Shown here one piece after another: positions 1 through 6,147 of a DNA stretch of 6,225 nucleotides. The notes beneath the pieces were generated by a model. It made no database searches and was not told the DNA's origin. It worked only from the letters and a program-made list of their open reading frames with translations. The position numbers were made by a program, and so were the translations under genes. The stretch lies in contig JAJUFK010000147.1 of the NCBI GenBank assembly GCA_029266015.1, positions 1 through 6,225 on the forward strand. Reading direction: 5' to 3'. The stretch is from Bacteroidota bacterium. Its GTDB lineage: Bacteria > Bacteroidota > Bacteroidia > Bacteroidales > UBA1715. The stretch's first letter is position 1, and every line of letters starts with the position of its first letter.

Positions 1-48
1 AATATATCTACTTTTTTTCAAAATTAAAGTATAACTTACTTTAATTAG

Positions 49-68
49 TATAAATAACTGATTTTATG
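49..68 (+). repeat. Direct repeat, copy 1
   Basis: This 20-bp stretch (TATAAATAAC followed by TGATTTTATG) recurs at 156-175 with a single difference, C to T at the tenth base. The two copies are in the same orientation and 107 bp apart. In such A+T-rich DNA some matching is expected by chance, but 19 of 20 within 310 bp is more than I would expect. Function unknown. Confidence 0.5.
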
Positions 69-155
69 TTTTTTATAATGTTTATTTTTGATTTTTTACT
101 AGGATTTATCAAAAAAGTATACACATATTTTAAATAATGACATTATATAAAATAT

Positions 156-175
156 TATAAATAATTGATTTTATG
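156..175 (+). repeat. Direct repeat, copy 2
   Basis: Second copy of the 20-bp element at 49-68, differing only at its tenth base (T instead of C). The sequences flanking the copies do not extend the match clearly, so this is a short repeat and not part of a longer duplication. A shorter partial match (TGATTTTA) occurs near 221-228. Confidence 0.5.
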
Positions 176-228
176 ACACTTATATTAATGTGTTTTTTTG
201 TTGTTATGAGTGTAAAAAAATGATTTTA

Positions 229-262
229 CAAATGTAAAAAATATGTACAAAAAAAAAACAAA
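229..262 (-). promoter_or_regulatory. Possible Bacteroidetes-type promoter pointing left
   Basis: On the minus strand TACATTTG (229-236) matches the -7 pattern TAnnTTTG and a TTTG lies 22 nt upstream (259-262), giving a -33/-7 arrangement within the spacing known in this phylum. It would fire toward base 1, into a gene beyond the window. The -33 part overlaps the arm of the proposed pth terminator, and such A+T-rich DNA yields chance matches, so confidence is low. Confidence 0.25.
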
Positions 263-284
263 CACAGCTAATTGTGTTGTTTTT
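254..284 (-). terminator. Probable terminator of pth
   Basis: Read on the minus strand, an arm AAAAACAACACA (273-284) pairs with TGTGTTTGTTTTT (254-266) across a six-base loop (267-272), with one bulged base at 260. A run of ten T (minus strand, 249-258) partly overlaps the stem base and continues beyond it. It begins about 26 bp after the pth stop codon, the usual place for a Rho-independent terminator. The stem is A+T-rich with only three G-C pairs, so it may be modest in strength. The A-run on the opposite side means it could act in both directions. Confidence 0.55.
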
Positions 285-310
285 AGGTTTAAAATAATTA
301 CAATTGTAAC

Positions 311-874
311 TTATTTTTGATTTACTAAAGACATCGCTTTATCAATTCCTACAGATACAAATTGATGTATCCCCTCTATTGACTTATCAATATATTGAAT
401 CAATTGATTTTGTTCTTCTTTCCCCCACTCGCCTAAAACATATTCAACCTGACGACCTTTAGCATAATTATTTCCTATACCAAATCGTAATCGAGCATAA
501 TTTGAATGACCTAGTGTTTCTTGAATATGCTTTAAGCCATTGTGTCCTCCATCACTCCCTTTTGCTTTCATACGTATAGTTCCAAACGGTAAAGCTATAT
601 CATCAACGAGAACAAGAATATTTTCTACTGGAATTTTTTCTTTTTGCATCCAATAATGAACAGCTTTACCTGATAGATTCATATATGTAGTAGGTTTTAT
701 TAAAATTAGTGTTTTCCCTTTATATTTATATTCTGCCATAAACGCATGTCTATCAAGAGACAGAGAAATACTATTATCTTTTGTTAATTTGTCTATAATT
801 TTAAAACCTATATTGTGGCGAGTATTTTCATATTCGTCACCTATGTTACCTAAACCAATTATGAGATATTTCAT
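311..874 (-). CDS. pth: Peptidyl-tRNA hydrolase
   Basis: Cleaves the ester bond between peptide and tRNA in peptidyl-tRNAs dropped from the ribosome, so that tRNA is recycled; a cytosolic, monomeric housekeeping enzyme. The 187-residue product has the usual length for bacterial Pth. Visible family signatures are LIIGLGNIG near the N terminus with Asn10, NTRHNIGF with the catalytic His20, PTTYMNLSG (61-69) with Asn66, VLVDDIALPFG with Asp91 aligning to E. coli Asp93, and GSDGGHNGLKHI (107-117) with Asn112. All key residues known from the E. coli enzyme are therefore present. The ATG start places the conserved LIIGLGN strand at residues 4-10, as in the family. It is transcribed divergently from nadB across a 106-bp spacer, with a likely terminator just downstream, so it appears to be monocistronic. 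Confidence 0.97.
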   Translation of the reverse strand: MKYLIIGLGNIGDEYENTRHNIGFKIIDKLTKDNSISLSLDRHAFMAEYKYKGKTLILIKPTTYMNLSGKAVHYWMQKEKIPVENILVLVDDIALPFGTIRMKAKGSDGGHNGLKHIQETLGHSNYARLRFGIGNNYAKGRQVEYVLGEWGKEEQNQLIQYIDKSIEGIHQFVSVGIDKAMSLVNQK

Positions 875-888
875 AAATTTTATTTTTA

Positions 889-924
889 CAAACTTACATA
901 AATTTGAAAATGAATAAATACAAT
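889..924 (-). promoter_or_regulatory. Possible pth promoter
   Basis: On the minus strand TAAGTTTG (889-896) fits the Bacteroidetes -7 pattern TAnnTTTG. The nearest -33-like element is ATTG (921-924), 24 nt upstream, slightly beyond normal spacing. The predicted transcript would start only about ten bases before the pth ATG, so either the leader is very short or the true promoter lies elsewhere in the spacer. Confidence 0.3.
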
Positions 925-937
925 AATTGTATTTTTG
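903..937 (+). promoter_or_regulatory. Predicted nadB promoter (Bacteroidetes type)
   Basis: TATTTTTG (930-937) is a full match to the -7 pattern TAnnTTTG, and TTTG (903-906) lies 23 nt upstream, at the long end of spacings reported for this phylum. Transcription would start near 942, leaving a leader of about 40 nt before the nadB ATG. Two palindromes overlap the -7 box and the presumed start site, which suggests that this promoter is controlled by a dimeric repressor. No Shine-Dalgarno sequence is evident before the ATG. Confidence 0.45.
916..934. promoter_or_regulatory. 19-bp perfect palindrome, candidate operator A
   Basis: Arms AAATACAAT (916-924) and ATTGTATTT (926-934) are exact reverse complements around a single central A at 925. 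The right arm overlaps the predicted nadB -7 box (930-937), and the left arm contains the ATTG that could be the -33 element of the opposing pth promoter. A symmetric site here fits a dimeric DNA-binding regulator, but it is also A+T-rich and might be fortuitous. It could form a small cruciform; it has no T-run typical of a terminator in a sensible place. Confidence 0.4.
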
Positions 938-942
938 TAAAG

Positions 943-958
943 ATGATTAGGTAATCAT
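943..958. promoter_or_regulatory. 16-bp palindrome, candidate operator B
   Basis: Arms ATGATTA (943-949) and TAATCAT (952-958) are perfect reverse complements separated by GG. The element sits at or just after the predicted nadB transcription start and 22 bp before the ATG, where a bound repressor would block transcription. It is not the same motif as the palindrome at 916-934. The regulator is unknown; NAD-responsive repressors such as NrtR or NiaR are possibilities by analogy only. Confidence 0.4.
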
Positions 959-980
959 TACTATTCATAAATATATAAAT

Positions 981-2543
981 ATGAAAATAACTACTGATTA
1001 TTTAGTAATAGGTTCCGGGTTAGCCGGATTAAGTTTTGCTTTAAAAGTAGCAGATACAGGAACTGTTACTATTATAACTAAAACAACATTAGAAGAATCA
1101 AATACATCATATGCTCAAGGTGGTATAGCTGCCGTATTAAATGATGCTGATAGTTTCACAAAACACATTGAAGATACTAAAATTGCCGGAGCAGGCTTAT
1201 GTGATACTGAAGTTGTAGAACGTGTTATAGAATATGCACCACATGTTGTTGCAAATCTTTTGCAGTGGGGTACAAAATTTGACACCTCTCATTCGGGAGA
1301 ATTTGATTTAGCACGAGAAGGAGGACATAGCGAACATCGTATTTTACATCATAAAGACAATACAGGTTATGAAATACAACGTGCATTATGTGAACAGGTA
1401 CGTAAACATAAAAATATAACTATTCTCGAAAATCATTTTGCAATAGATATAATAACTCAACACCATTTAGGTGAAATTGTAAAACGACATCAATCAAATA
1501 TACGTTGTTTTGGAGCATATGCATTAAATCAAGAAAATAATGTAATTGTAACAATTTTGGCAAAAGCTACTATGTTGGCAACTGGAGGAGCAGGACAATT
1601 GTACTCTACAACAACTAATCCAACAGTTGCTACAGGCGATGGAATTGCTATGGTATACAGAGCCAAAGGAATAATAGATAACATGGAATTTGTACAATTT
1701 CACCCTACAGCCCTATACAATCCAAATGAATCACCGGCATTTCTCATAACAGAAGCAATGCGTGGTGCAGGTGCAATATTGCGTACCAAAAAAGGGAAAG
1801 AATTTATGAATTCCTATGATAAACGCGGCAATTTAGCTCCGCGAGATATAGTAGCTCGAGCAATAGACAACGAAATGAAAATAAGCGGTGATGATTTTGT
1901 ATATCTTGACTGCAGACATATTGCAAAAGATATATTAATTAGTCATTTTCCAAATATTTATGAAAAATGTAAAAGCATAGGTATTGACATTACTAAACAA
2001 ATGATTCCTGTTACTCCTGCAGCTCACTACTTTTGTGGGGGTGTTAAAGTTGATTTACAAGGCAAAACTACTATAAATTATTTATATGCAGCAGGTGAAG
2101 TTTCATCATCAGGATTACATGGCGCAAATAGGCTTGCTTCAAATAGTTTGCTTGAAGCTATTGCATATGCAGATTTTGCGGCACAAACAGCAATAGCAGA
2201 AAAAGATAAAAATCCTATTATACATGCAATACCCGACTGGAATGATGAAGGCACTACTCTACCTGAAGAAATGGTGCTTATAACTCAAAATTTAAAAGAA
2301 GTACAACAAATTTTAAGTAATTATGTAGGTATAGTTCGTAGTGAAGTACGACTAAAACGTGCATATAACAGATTATGGACTATTTACAGTGAAACAGAAG
2401 ATTTATACAAACAATCTACCCTTTCACCCAAATTATGTGAATTACGTAATCTTATTCAAGTAGGCTATTTAGTTATAAAAAGTGCAAAAGCTCGCAAAAA
2501 AAGTATTGGATTACATTATATGGTTTCATATGATGTTAATTAA
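981..2543 (+). CDS. nadB: L-aspartate oxidase (NAD biosynthesis)
   Basis: FAD-dependent oxidation of L-aspartate to iminoaspartate, first step of de novo NAD synthesis; NadA then condenses the product with dihydroxyacetone phosphate to quinolinate. Belongs to the succinate dehydrogenase/fumarate reductase flavoprotein family and is cytosolic. The 520-residue protein shows the dinucleotide-binding GSGLAG (11-16), SYAQGGIA (43-50), REGGHSEHRILHHKDNTG (residues 112-129, Glu113 included), ATGGAGQLY (200-208), FHPTAL (240-245), APRDIVARAI (286-295), PAAHYFCGGV (346-355) and HGANRLASNSLLE (380-392). Residues matching catalytic or substrate-binding positions of E. coli NadB are His241, Arg288, His349 and Arg384. 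Residues about 420-520 form the helical C-terminal domain. The extra Glu and Asp around the REGGHS segment separate NadB from SdhA/FrdA. The ATG puts the GxGxxG motif at the expected distance from the N terminus. nadA and nadC are not in the window; purA follows after 81 bp. Confidence 0.96.
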   Translation: MKITTDYLVIGSGLAGLSFALKVADTGTVTIITKTTLEESNTSYAQGGIAAVLNDADSFTKHIEDTKIAGAGLCDTEVVERVIEYAPHVVANLLQWGTKFDTSHSGEFDLAREGGHSEHRILHHKDNTGYEIQRALCEQVRKHKNITILENHFAIDIITQHHLGEIVKRHQSNIRCFGAYALNQENNVIVTILAKATMLATGGAGQLYSTTTNPTVATGDGIAMVYRAKGIIDNMEFVQFHPTALYNPNESPAFLITEAMRGAGAILRTKKGKEFMNSYDKRGNLAPRDIVARAIDNEMKISGDDFVYLDCRHIAKDILISHFPNIYEKCKSIGIDITKQMIPVTPAAHYFCGGVKVDLQGKTTINYLYAAGEVSSSGLHGANRLASNSLLEAIAYADFAAQTAIAEKDKNPIIHAIPDWNDEGTTLPEEMVLITQNLKEVQQILSNYVGIVRSEVRLKRAYNRLWTIYSETEDLYKQSTLSPKLCELRNLIQVGYLVIKSAKARKKSIGLHYMVSYDVN

Positions 2544-2624
2544 ATATGAAAAGTATTCTTACATTTTTTCATTTTTTTTGTACTTTTACTCGGTTTTTTT
2601 AATAGTAATAACAAACAATAATAC

Positions 2625-3878
2625 ATGAAAGCAGATATTTTATTAGGGCTTCAATGGGGCGACGAAGGTAAAGGGAAAATTGTAGACGTTTTAACTCCAA
2701 AATATGACATAATTGCAAGGTTTCAAGGTGGTCCCAATGCCGGTCATACATTGGTTTTCAATAATATAAAACATGTATTGCATACAATTCCTTCAGGTAT
2801 TTTCAGAGAAAATGCCATGAACGTAATTGGTAATGGTGTTGTAATTGACCCATATATTTTTAAAGAAGAAATTGATAAGCTTATAGCACAAGGTATTGAT
2901 ATTCATTCTAAAATAATTATATCTTCTAAAGCTCATATTATAATGCCTTCACATAAAGCATTAGATGAGGCATATGAAAATGACAAAGGTGATAAAAAAA
3001 TAGGTTCTACAAAAAAAGGTATCGGTCCTACCTATACAGACAAAATAGCACGAACCGGATTACGCGTTGGTGATATTTTACTTGATTTCAATTCTATTTA
3101 TCAATCACGCAAACAACAACATATTAAAATTTTGTCACATTATTCATATTCATTTGATATTGATGCATACGAGCAAAAGTGGTTTGAAGGTATTGCTTTA
3201 ATTAAATCAATGCAAATAACTGATACAGAATATTATATTAACAAACAGTTACAATCAGAAAAATCTGTTTTATGTGAAGGAGCTCAAGGAACATTGCTCG
3301 ATATAGAATTTGGCTCGTATCCTTTTGTTACCTCTTCTAATACTATTTCTGCAGGGGCATGTGTTGGTTTAGGTATTTCACCTAAAGTAATAGGTGAAGT
3401 ATTTGGTATTTTTAAAGCATACTGCACTCGAGTTGGAAGCGGTCCTTTTCCTACTGAATTATTCGATGAAACCGGAGCATTAATGCAAAAATACGGTAAT
3501 GAATTTGGCTCTACTACAGGACGTCCTCGTCGATGCGGATGGTTGGACCTTGTTGCATTAAAATATGCAATAATGCTTAATGGTGTGACTCAATTATTTA
3601 TGATGAAAATTGATGTAATGAATACATTTGACACAATTAAAATATGTACAGCATATTCATATAAAGGTTCGATAATAGATTATATGCCAAATGATATAGA
3701 AGGTGTTGAACCTATTTATAAAGAATTTAAAGGATGGAATAGTGAATTACCTTCAAATTCTTTTAATGATTTACCTCAAGAAATAAAAAACTATATTGAA
3801 TTTATTGAAAAAGAGACAGGCGTACCTGTTTCAATCATATCAACAGGTCCTGAACGAGAAAAAACAATAATTCGATAA
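2625..3878 (+). CDS. purA: Adenylosuccinate synthetase
   Basis: Joins IMP and L-aspartate with GTP hydrolysis to give adenylosuccinate, the committed step to AMP; cytosolic homodimer. At 417 residues it is close to the family's usual 420-430. Diagnostic motifs are all present: QWGDEGKGK (10-18) with the catalytic Asp13 and the GTP-binding loop, GGPNAGHT (35-42) with His41, GSTKKGIGPTYTDK (127-140) for IMP, EGAQGTLLDIEFGSYPFVTS (218-237), TRVGSGPFPTEL (268-279), GSTTGRPRRCGWLD (295-308) for IMP and aspartate, MKIDVMN (327-333) for the guanine base, and STGPER (406-411). The ATG gives the usual short lead into QWGDEGKGK. The 81-bp spacer after nadB shows no strong promoter (TTTG at 2577-2580 with a poor TAATAGTA 19 nt on), so it may be read through from nadB or have its own unrecognised start. 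A strong terminator follows. Confidence 0.97.
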   Translation: MKADILLGLQWGDEGKGKIVDVLTPKYDIIARFQGGPNAGHTLVFNNIKHVLHTIPSGIFRENAMNVIGNGVVIDPYIFKEEIDKLIAQGIDIHSKIIISSKAHIIMPSHKALDEAYENDKGDKKIGSTKKGIGPTYTDKIARTGLRVGDILLDFNSIYQSRKQQHIKILSHYSYSFDIDAYEQKWFEGIALIKSMQITDTEYYINKQLQSEKSVLCEGAQGTLLDIEFGSYPFVTSSNTISAGACVGLGISPKVIGEVFGIFKAYCTRVGSGPFPTELFDETGALMQKYGNEFGSTTGRPRRCGWLDLVALKYAIMLNGVTQLFMMKIDVMNTFDTIKICTAYSYKGSIIDYMPNDIEGVEPIYKEFKGWNSELPSNSFNDLPQEIKNYIEFIEKETGVPVSIISTGPEREKTIIR

Positions 3879-3926
3879 AATTTTTAATTGCAACAAATTA
3901 AAACTGTTTATATAAAGTATACATAT

Positions 3927-3962
3927 AAAAAAAGAGACTGATTTTTTCAGTCTCTTTTTTTT
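3927..3962. terminator. Bidirectional Rho-independent terminator
   Basis: Perfect stem GAGACTGA (3934-3941) with TCAGTCTC (3947-3954), loop of five T, flanked by seven A on the left and eight T on the right, which can extend the stem. Because of the symmetric A- and T-tracts it works on both strands. It lies 48 bp past the purA stop and 38 bp past the ferredoxin stop, so it should end both convergent transcripts. Confidence 0.9.
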
Positions 3963-3999
3963 GTTAATCACTATTGTGATTGTAAATTGTGTGCGAAGA

Positions 4000-4167
4000 T
4001 TAATTTGCTAAAATTGCACCGGTTGGACAAACATCTGCACATGCACCGCAATCAGTACATTTGTCAGCATCAATTTTGTAAATATCTCCTTCAGAAATAG
4101 CTTCTACCGGACATTCACCTGCACATGCACCGCATGCAATACAATCTTCTGTAATTTTGTGAGCCAT
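4000..4167 (-). CDS. Clostridial-type 2[4Fe-4S] ferredoxin, 55 aa
   Basis: Small soluble electron carrier, typically serving low-potential reactions such as pyruvate:ferredoxin oxidoreductase, hydrogenase or Rnf in anaerobes. The 55-residue product begins MAHKITEDC and contains two copies of the CxxCxxCxxxCP cluster motif: Cys9, 12, 15, 19 followed by Pro20, and Cys37, 40, 43, 47 followed by Pro48. This gives eight cysteines for two cubane clusters. The halves are internal duplicates (CIACGACAGECPVEAI versus CTDCGACADVCPTGAI), as in the classic clostridial fold. The length matches that family exactly, and ATG at 4165-4167 is the natural start. It converges on purA and shares its terminator. 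A Bacteroidetes-type promoter lies 30-62 bp upstream, so it is probably transcribed on its own, though read-through from the VOC gene is possible. The gene is easily missed because it is short. Its specific redox partner cannot be told from the sequence. Confidence 0.95.
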   Translation of the reverse strand: MAHKITEDCIACGACAGECPVEAISEGDIYKIDADKCTDCGACADVCPTGAILAN

Positions 4168-4196
4168 AATATGTATAAATTTAGTTAACTATATTG

Positions 4197-4229
4197 CAAA
4201 TATAAAGGAGTTTTTTGTAATAAACCAAA
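4197..4229 (-). promoter_or_regulatory. Predicted ferredoxin promoter (Bacteroidetes type)
   Basis: On the minus strand TATATTTG (4197-4204) is a full match to TAnnTTTG and TTTG (4226-4229) sits 21 nt upstream, ideal spacing for the Bacteroidetes housekeeping sigma factor. Transcription would start near 4192, giving a leader of about 25 nt with no Shine-Dalgarno sequence. This is the best promoter match in the window. Confidence 0.6.
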
Positions 4230-4242
4230 CGAAAAACCTCCT
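4206..4242 (-). terminator. Weak hairpin between VOC gene and ferredoxin
   Basis: Arms AGGAGTTTTTT (4206-4216) and AAAAACCTCCT (4232-4242) are complementary at 10 of 11 positions around a 15-base loop, and the right arm includes part of the VOC stop codon. On the minus strand it is followed by a T-rich tract (TTATATTT). It could terminate or attenuate the upstream operon. It lacks a clean T-run and has a large loop, so it is only a candidate. The ferredoxin -33 element lies in its loop. Confidence 0.3.
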
Positions 4243-5317
4243 ATTTTTCTTTATATTTTTTTAAACGTAATAATTTAATTAACCATTTTGGTAAGGGTTT
4301 CAATGGATTTCTATTTTTTAAATCTAGTGCAAATCCTTTTACCATTGGCAATTTATGAGCTTCAACAAATTCTATAAGTGTTCCACCTTTATCCTCTATA
4401 TATGAAAATAATCCTGAAGAATCTCCCATATCAAAACTACTTCCCTTGAGAGCTTCAAAACTATCAATTGTAAACGGATACCCTTTTTCTTTACAAACAT
4501 TACGCAAAGTATCCATTCCAAACATATCAAAACACAAATGAATAAATCCTTGATCTCCCCAATATCTACCTTCAAACATATTACGAGGTGTTCTGTTTGA
4601 AACTTCAACTAATTCAATTTCACTGGGGCCTAATAAAATACCAAAACCTCCTACTCGTTTTTCAGAATGTTTTAAAATAATTCGTTTAAAAATACTCTCA
4701 CCCCCTGGCACCCATGCAAAATCAGTATGTTGAATATCATTTGTTTGACACACTATTTCATCATAGCCTAAAATATCTTGATACACTGTTTTTGCTTCTT
4801 CTATATTTGGAACACCAACTATAGCACCACAAACCATTTGTGTTGTTTTTTTCTGATTCACAAACATAAAATTGTTTGCAATAACTTGAAAATAGTTACC
4901 AAAAGGATCTTGTAACCAAAAATATTCACGTCCTATGCAATCTCTTACAATAGCTGAAACTTTTTCACCTTTCGATTTAAATTCAGCATACGCTTTGGAA
5001 ACATTTGCACAACCAATTTTAGCAGCAAAAATACCACAATCACCTAATTGTATATGAAATGTTGGAGCTAGTGATTGTCTTCCTTTATATTGCCAAATTT
5101 CGAAACCACCTCCACCTTGCAAACTAATAGCTAAAATTGCTCTACGTCGTTGTGGTGAACCTCCTGTGTATGGCAACATAAAATTTGCGGTTTCGTCATC
5201 GTCAAACACTTTAATATCGGCTCCAAAGTTATCACGATACCATTTCCAAGCTATTTCAATATCTGTTACACCAATACCAATTTGCTGAATTCCTCTAATA
5301 TGATATGTATTTTTCAT
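4241..5317 (-). CDS. Two-domain VOC-superfamily protein, substrate unknown
   Basis: Vicinal oxygen chelate fold (glyoxalase / extradiol dioxygenase / epimerase superfamily), 358 residues in two halves. The N-terminal half (about 6-150) starts IRGIQQIGIGVTDIEIAWKW and has FEIWQY (72-77) and DPFGNYFQVI (137-146). The C-terminal half (about 160-320) starts at VCGAIVGVPNIEEAKTVY and has EIELVEV (233-239), GFIHLCFDM (257-265) and GGTLIEFVEAH (311-321). By pattern alignment the usual metal positions read Gln12, Glu73, Ala98, Gln144 in the first half and Gly164, Glu235, His260, Glu316 in the second, so only the second half could hold a metal, with one ligand missing. The overall size resembles 4-hydroxyphenylpyruvate dioxygenase, but the first His of its iron triad would be Gly and its C-terminal GFGxGNF motif is absent. 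The tail (341-358) is basic. It begins 21 bp after the SDR gene, almost certainly in one operon. No signal peptide or membrane segment. Precise reaction unknown. Confidence 0.85.
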   Translation of the reverse strand: MKNTYHIRGIQQIGIGVTDIEIAWKWYRDNFGADIKVFDDDETANFMLPYTGGSPQRRRAILAISLQGGGGFEIWQYKGRQSLAPTFHIQLGDCGIFAAKIGCANVSKAYAEFKSKGEKVSAIVRDCIGREYFWLQDPFGNYFQVIANNFMFVNQKKTTQMVCGAIVGVPNIEEAKTVYQDILGYDEIVCQTNDIQHTDFAWVPGGESIFKRIILKHSEKRVGGFGILLGPSEIELVEVSNRTPRNMFEGRYWGDQGFIHLCFDMFGMDTLRNVCKEKGYPFTIDSFEALKGSSFDMGDSSGLFSYIEDKGGTLIEFVEAHKLPMVKGFALDLKNRNPLKPLPKWLIKLLRLKKYKEK

Positions 5318-5338
5318 TGTATATAAATTTTGTATATT

Positions 5339-6142
5339 TTATGTTGGATTAATTTTAGAAGCTAAAAAATGAAATACACGTGGTGCTTTTCTATATATAT
5401 GTGCCATAACAACCTCAATACCACCTATTAATATCTCATGTTTTTTTCGTGCAATTCCTTTAAGCATTTTACGTACACATATATCTACAGGCATTCCATT
5501 TTTTTGTCCCTCATCCATTTTTCCATGAGGGGTGCCGTCTTTTGTAAGTGCCGATAATGATATATTTGTTTGTATTCTCCCGGGAGCAACTATAGTAACA
5601 AATACTCCTTGAGCTCTAAGTTCTATATCTAAAGATTCATAATAACCATACATAGCATGTTTTGCTGCACAATATGCTGAACGCAAAGGAAAACCAAAAC
5701 AACCGGAAATACTACTTATTGCTACAATATGACCATAGCCTCGTTCAATCATGTGCGGCAATAGTGTTTTAGTTATAATAATAGTACTAAAATAATCTAT
5801 TTCCATAATTTTTCTATGATTTTCAATAGGTGTTTCAATAACAGAAGAACGTTGACTAATTCCTCCATTATGAATCATTATATCAACTCGGCCAAATAGT
5901 ACAATTGCTTCTTTTGCTTTTTCTTCGAGTTCATTAGTTTTTTCTAAATCAAGCAATAATATACTACAAGCAGCATTATTTTTAACGCAAATACCCTGCA
6001 CTTCCTTTAATACTGTTTCATTACGTCCAGAAAGTATTAAAGAAATATGAGTAATGCGTGATAACTGAATAGCAGTCTCTTTTCCTATTCCACTCGAAGC
6101 ACCGGTAATCCAAACAACCTTATGTTGAAAATACGAAATCAC
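5339..6142 (-). CDS. Short-chain dehydrogenase/reductase (SDR), DHRS7-like
   Basis: Classical SDR of 267 residues that should reduce or oxidise a carbonyl/hydroxyl substrate with NAD(P)H. Rossmann motif TGASSGIG (13-20); SGR with Arg40 after the second strand suggests NADP(H) preference; Asp65 sits in the adenine-pocket LLLDL; HNGG (91-94) replaces the usual NNAG. Catalytic Ser144, Tyr157 and Lys161 (YCAAK) are present, followed by APGRIQT (186-192). The Asn of the catalytic tetrad (usual NxxG in helix 4) appears to be Asp116 (MEIDYFST). The C-terminal part (about 228-262) is basic and hydrophobic and may help bind substrate or membrane. The start is GTG at 6140-6142; no ATG or TTG lies upstream before an in-frame stop, and the next Met is far inside the fold. 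It begins 5 bp after the preceding reading frame and is followed 21 bp later by the VOC gene. Substrate cannot be inferred. Confidence 0.9.
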   Translation of the reverse strand: MISYFQHKVVWITGASSGIGKETAIQLSRITHISLILSGRNETVLKEVQGICVKNNAACSILLLDLEKTNELEEKAKEAIVLFGRVDIMIHNGGISQRSSVIETPIENHRKIMEIDYFSTIIITKTLLPHMIERGYGHIVAISSISGCFGFPLRSAYCAAKHAMYGYYESLDIELRAQGVFVTIVAPGRIQTNISLSALTKDGTPHGKMDEGQKNGMPVDICVRKMLKGIARKKHEILIGGIEVVMAHIYRKAPRVFHFLASKINPT

Positions 6143-6147
6143 AAATT

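Larger units (their letters stand above)
1..310. other. A+T-rich non-coding spacer downstream of pth
   Basis: No convincing coding region on either strand: all frames are broken by frequent stops and composition is far more A+T-rich than the neighbouring genes. The spacer holds a probable terminator for pth (254-284), two copies of a 20-bp direct repeat (49-68 and 156-175), a possible leftward promoter (229-262), and a 12-bp perfect palindrome TTACAATTGTAA (298-309) just after the pth stop. No tRNA-like cloverleaf or rRNA segment was recognised. A small RNA cannot be excluded by eye. Confidence 0.7.

Noticed and set aside
83..90. TATTTTTG as a rightward promoter in the left spacer
   Set aside because: It matches the -7 pattern, but there is no -33 TTTG at suitable distance and no rightward gene before pth, which is on the opposite strand.
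298..309. Palindrome TTACAATTGTAA after pth as another operator
   Set aside because: It shares ACAA/TTGT with the palindrome at 916-934 but lies at the 3' end of pth, away from any promoter; a 12-bp A+T-rich palindrome is plausible by chance.
2547..2587. Terminator hairpin after nadB
   Set aside because: Possible arms TGAAAA/TTTTCA (2547-2552, 2566-2571) and AAAAGTA/TACTTTT (2549-2555, 2581-2587) are short, nearly all A-T and have long loops; the T-runs here reflect base composition.
2577..2607. Promoter for purA
   Set aside because: TTTG at 2577-2580 is well spaced, but the -7 candidate TAATAGTA (2600-2607) lacks the TTTG half of TAnnTTTG.
4396..4608. 70-codon open frame on the minus strand
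   Set aside because: It lies wholly inside the VOC gene in another frame on the same strand, has no family motifs and low-complexity composition, and the VOC frame clearly explains the DNA.
4241..5317. Calling the VOC protein 4-hydroxyphenylpyruvate dioxygenase (hpd)
   Set aside because: Size and two-domain layout fit, but the first iron-ligand His appears to be Gly164, the C-terminal GFGxGNF motif is missing, and an O2-dependent enzyme is unlikely beside a clostridial-type ferredoxin.
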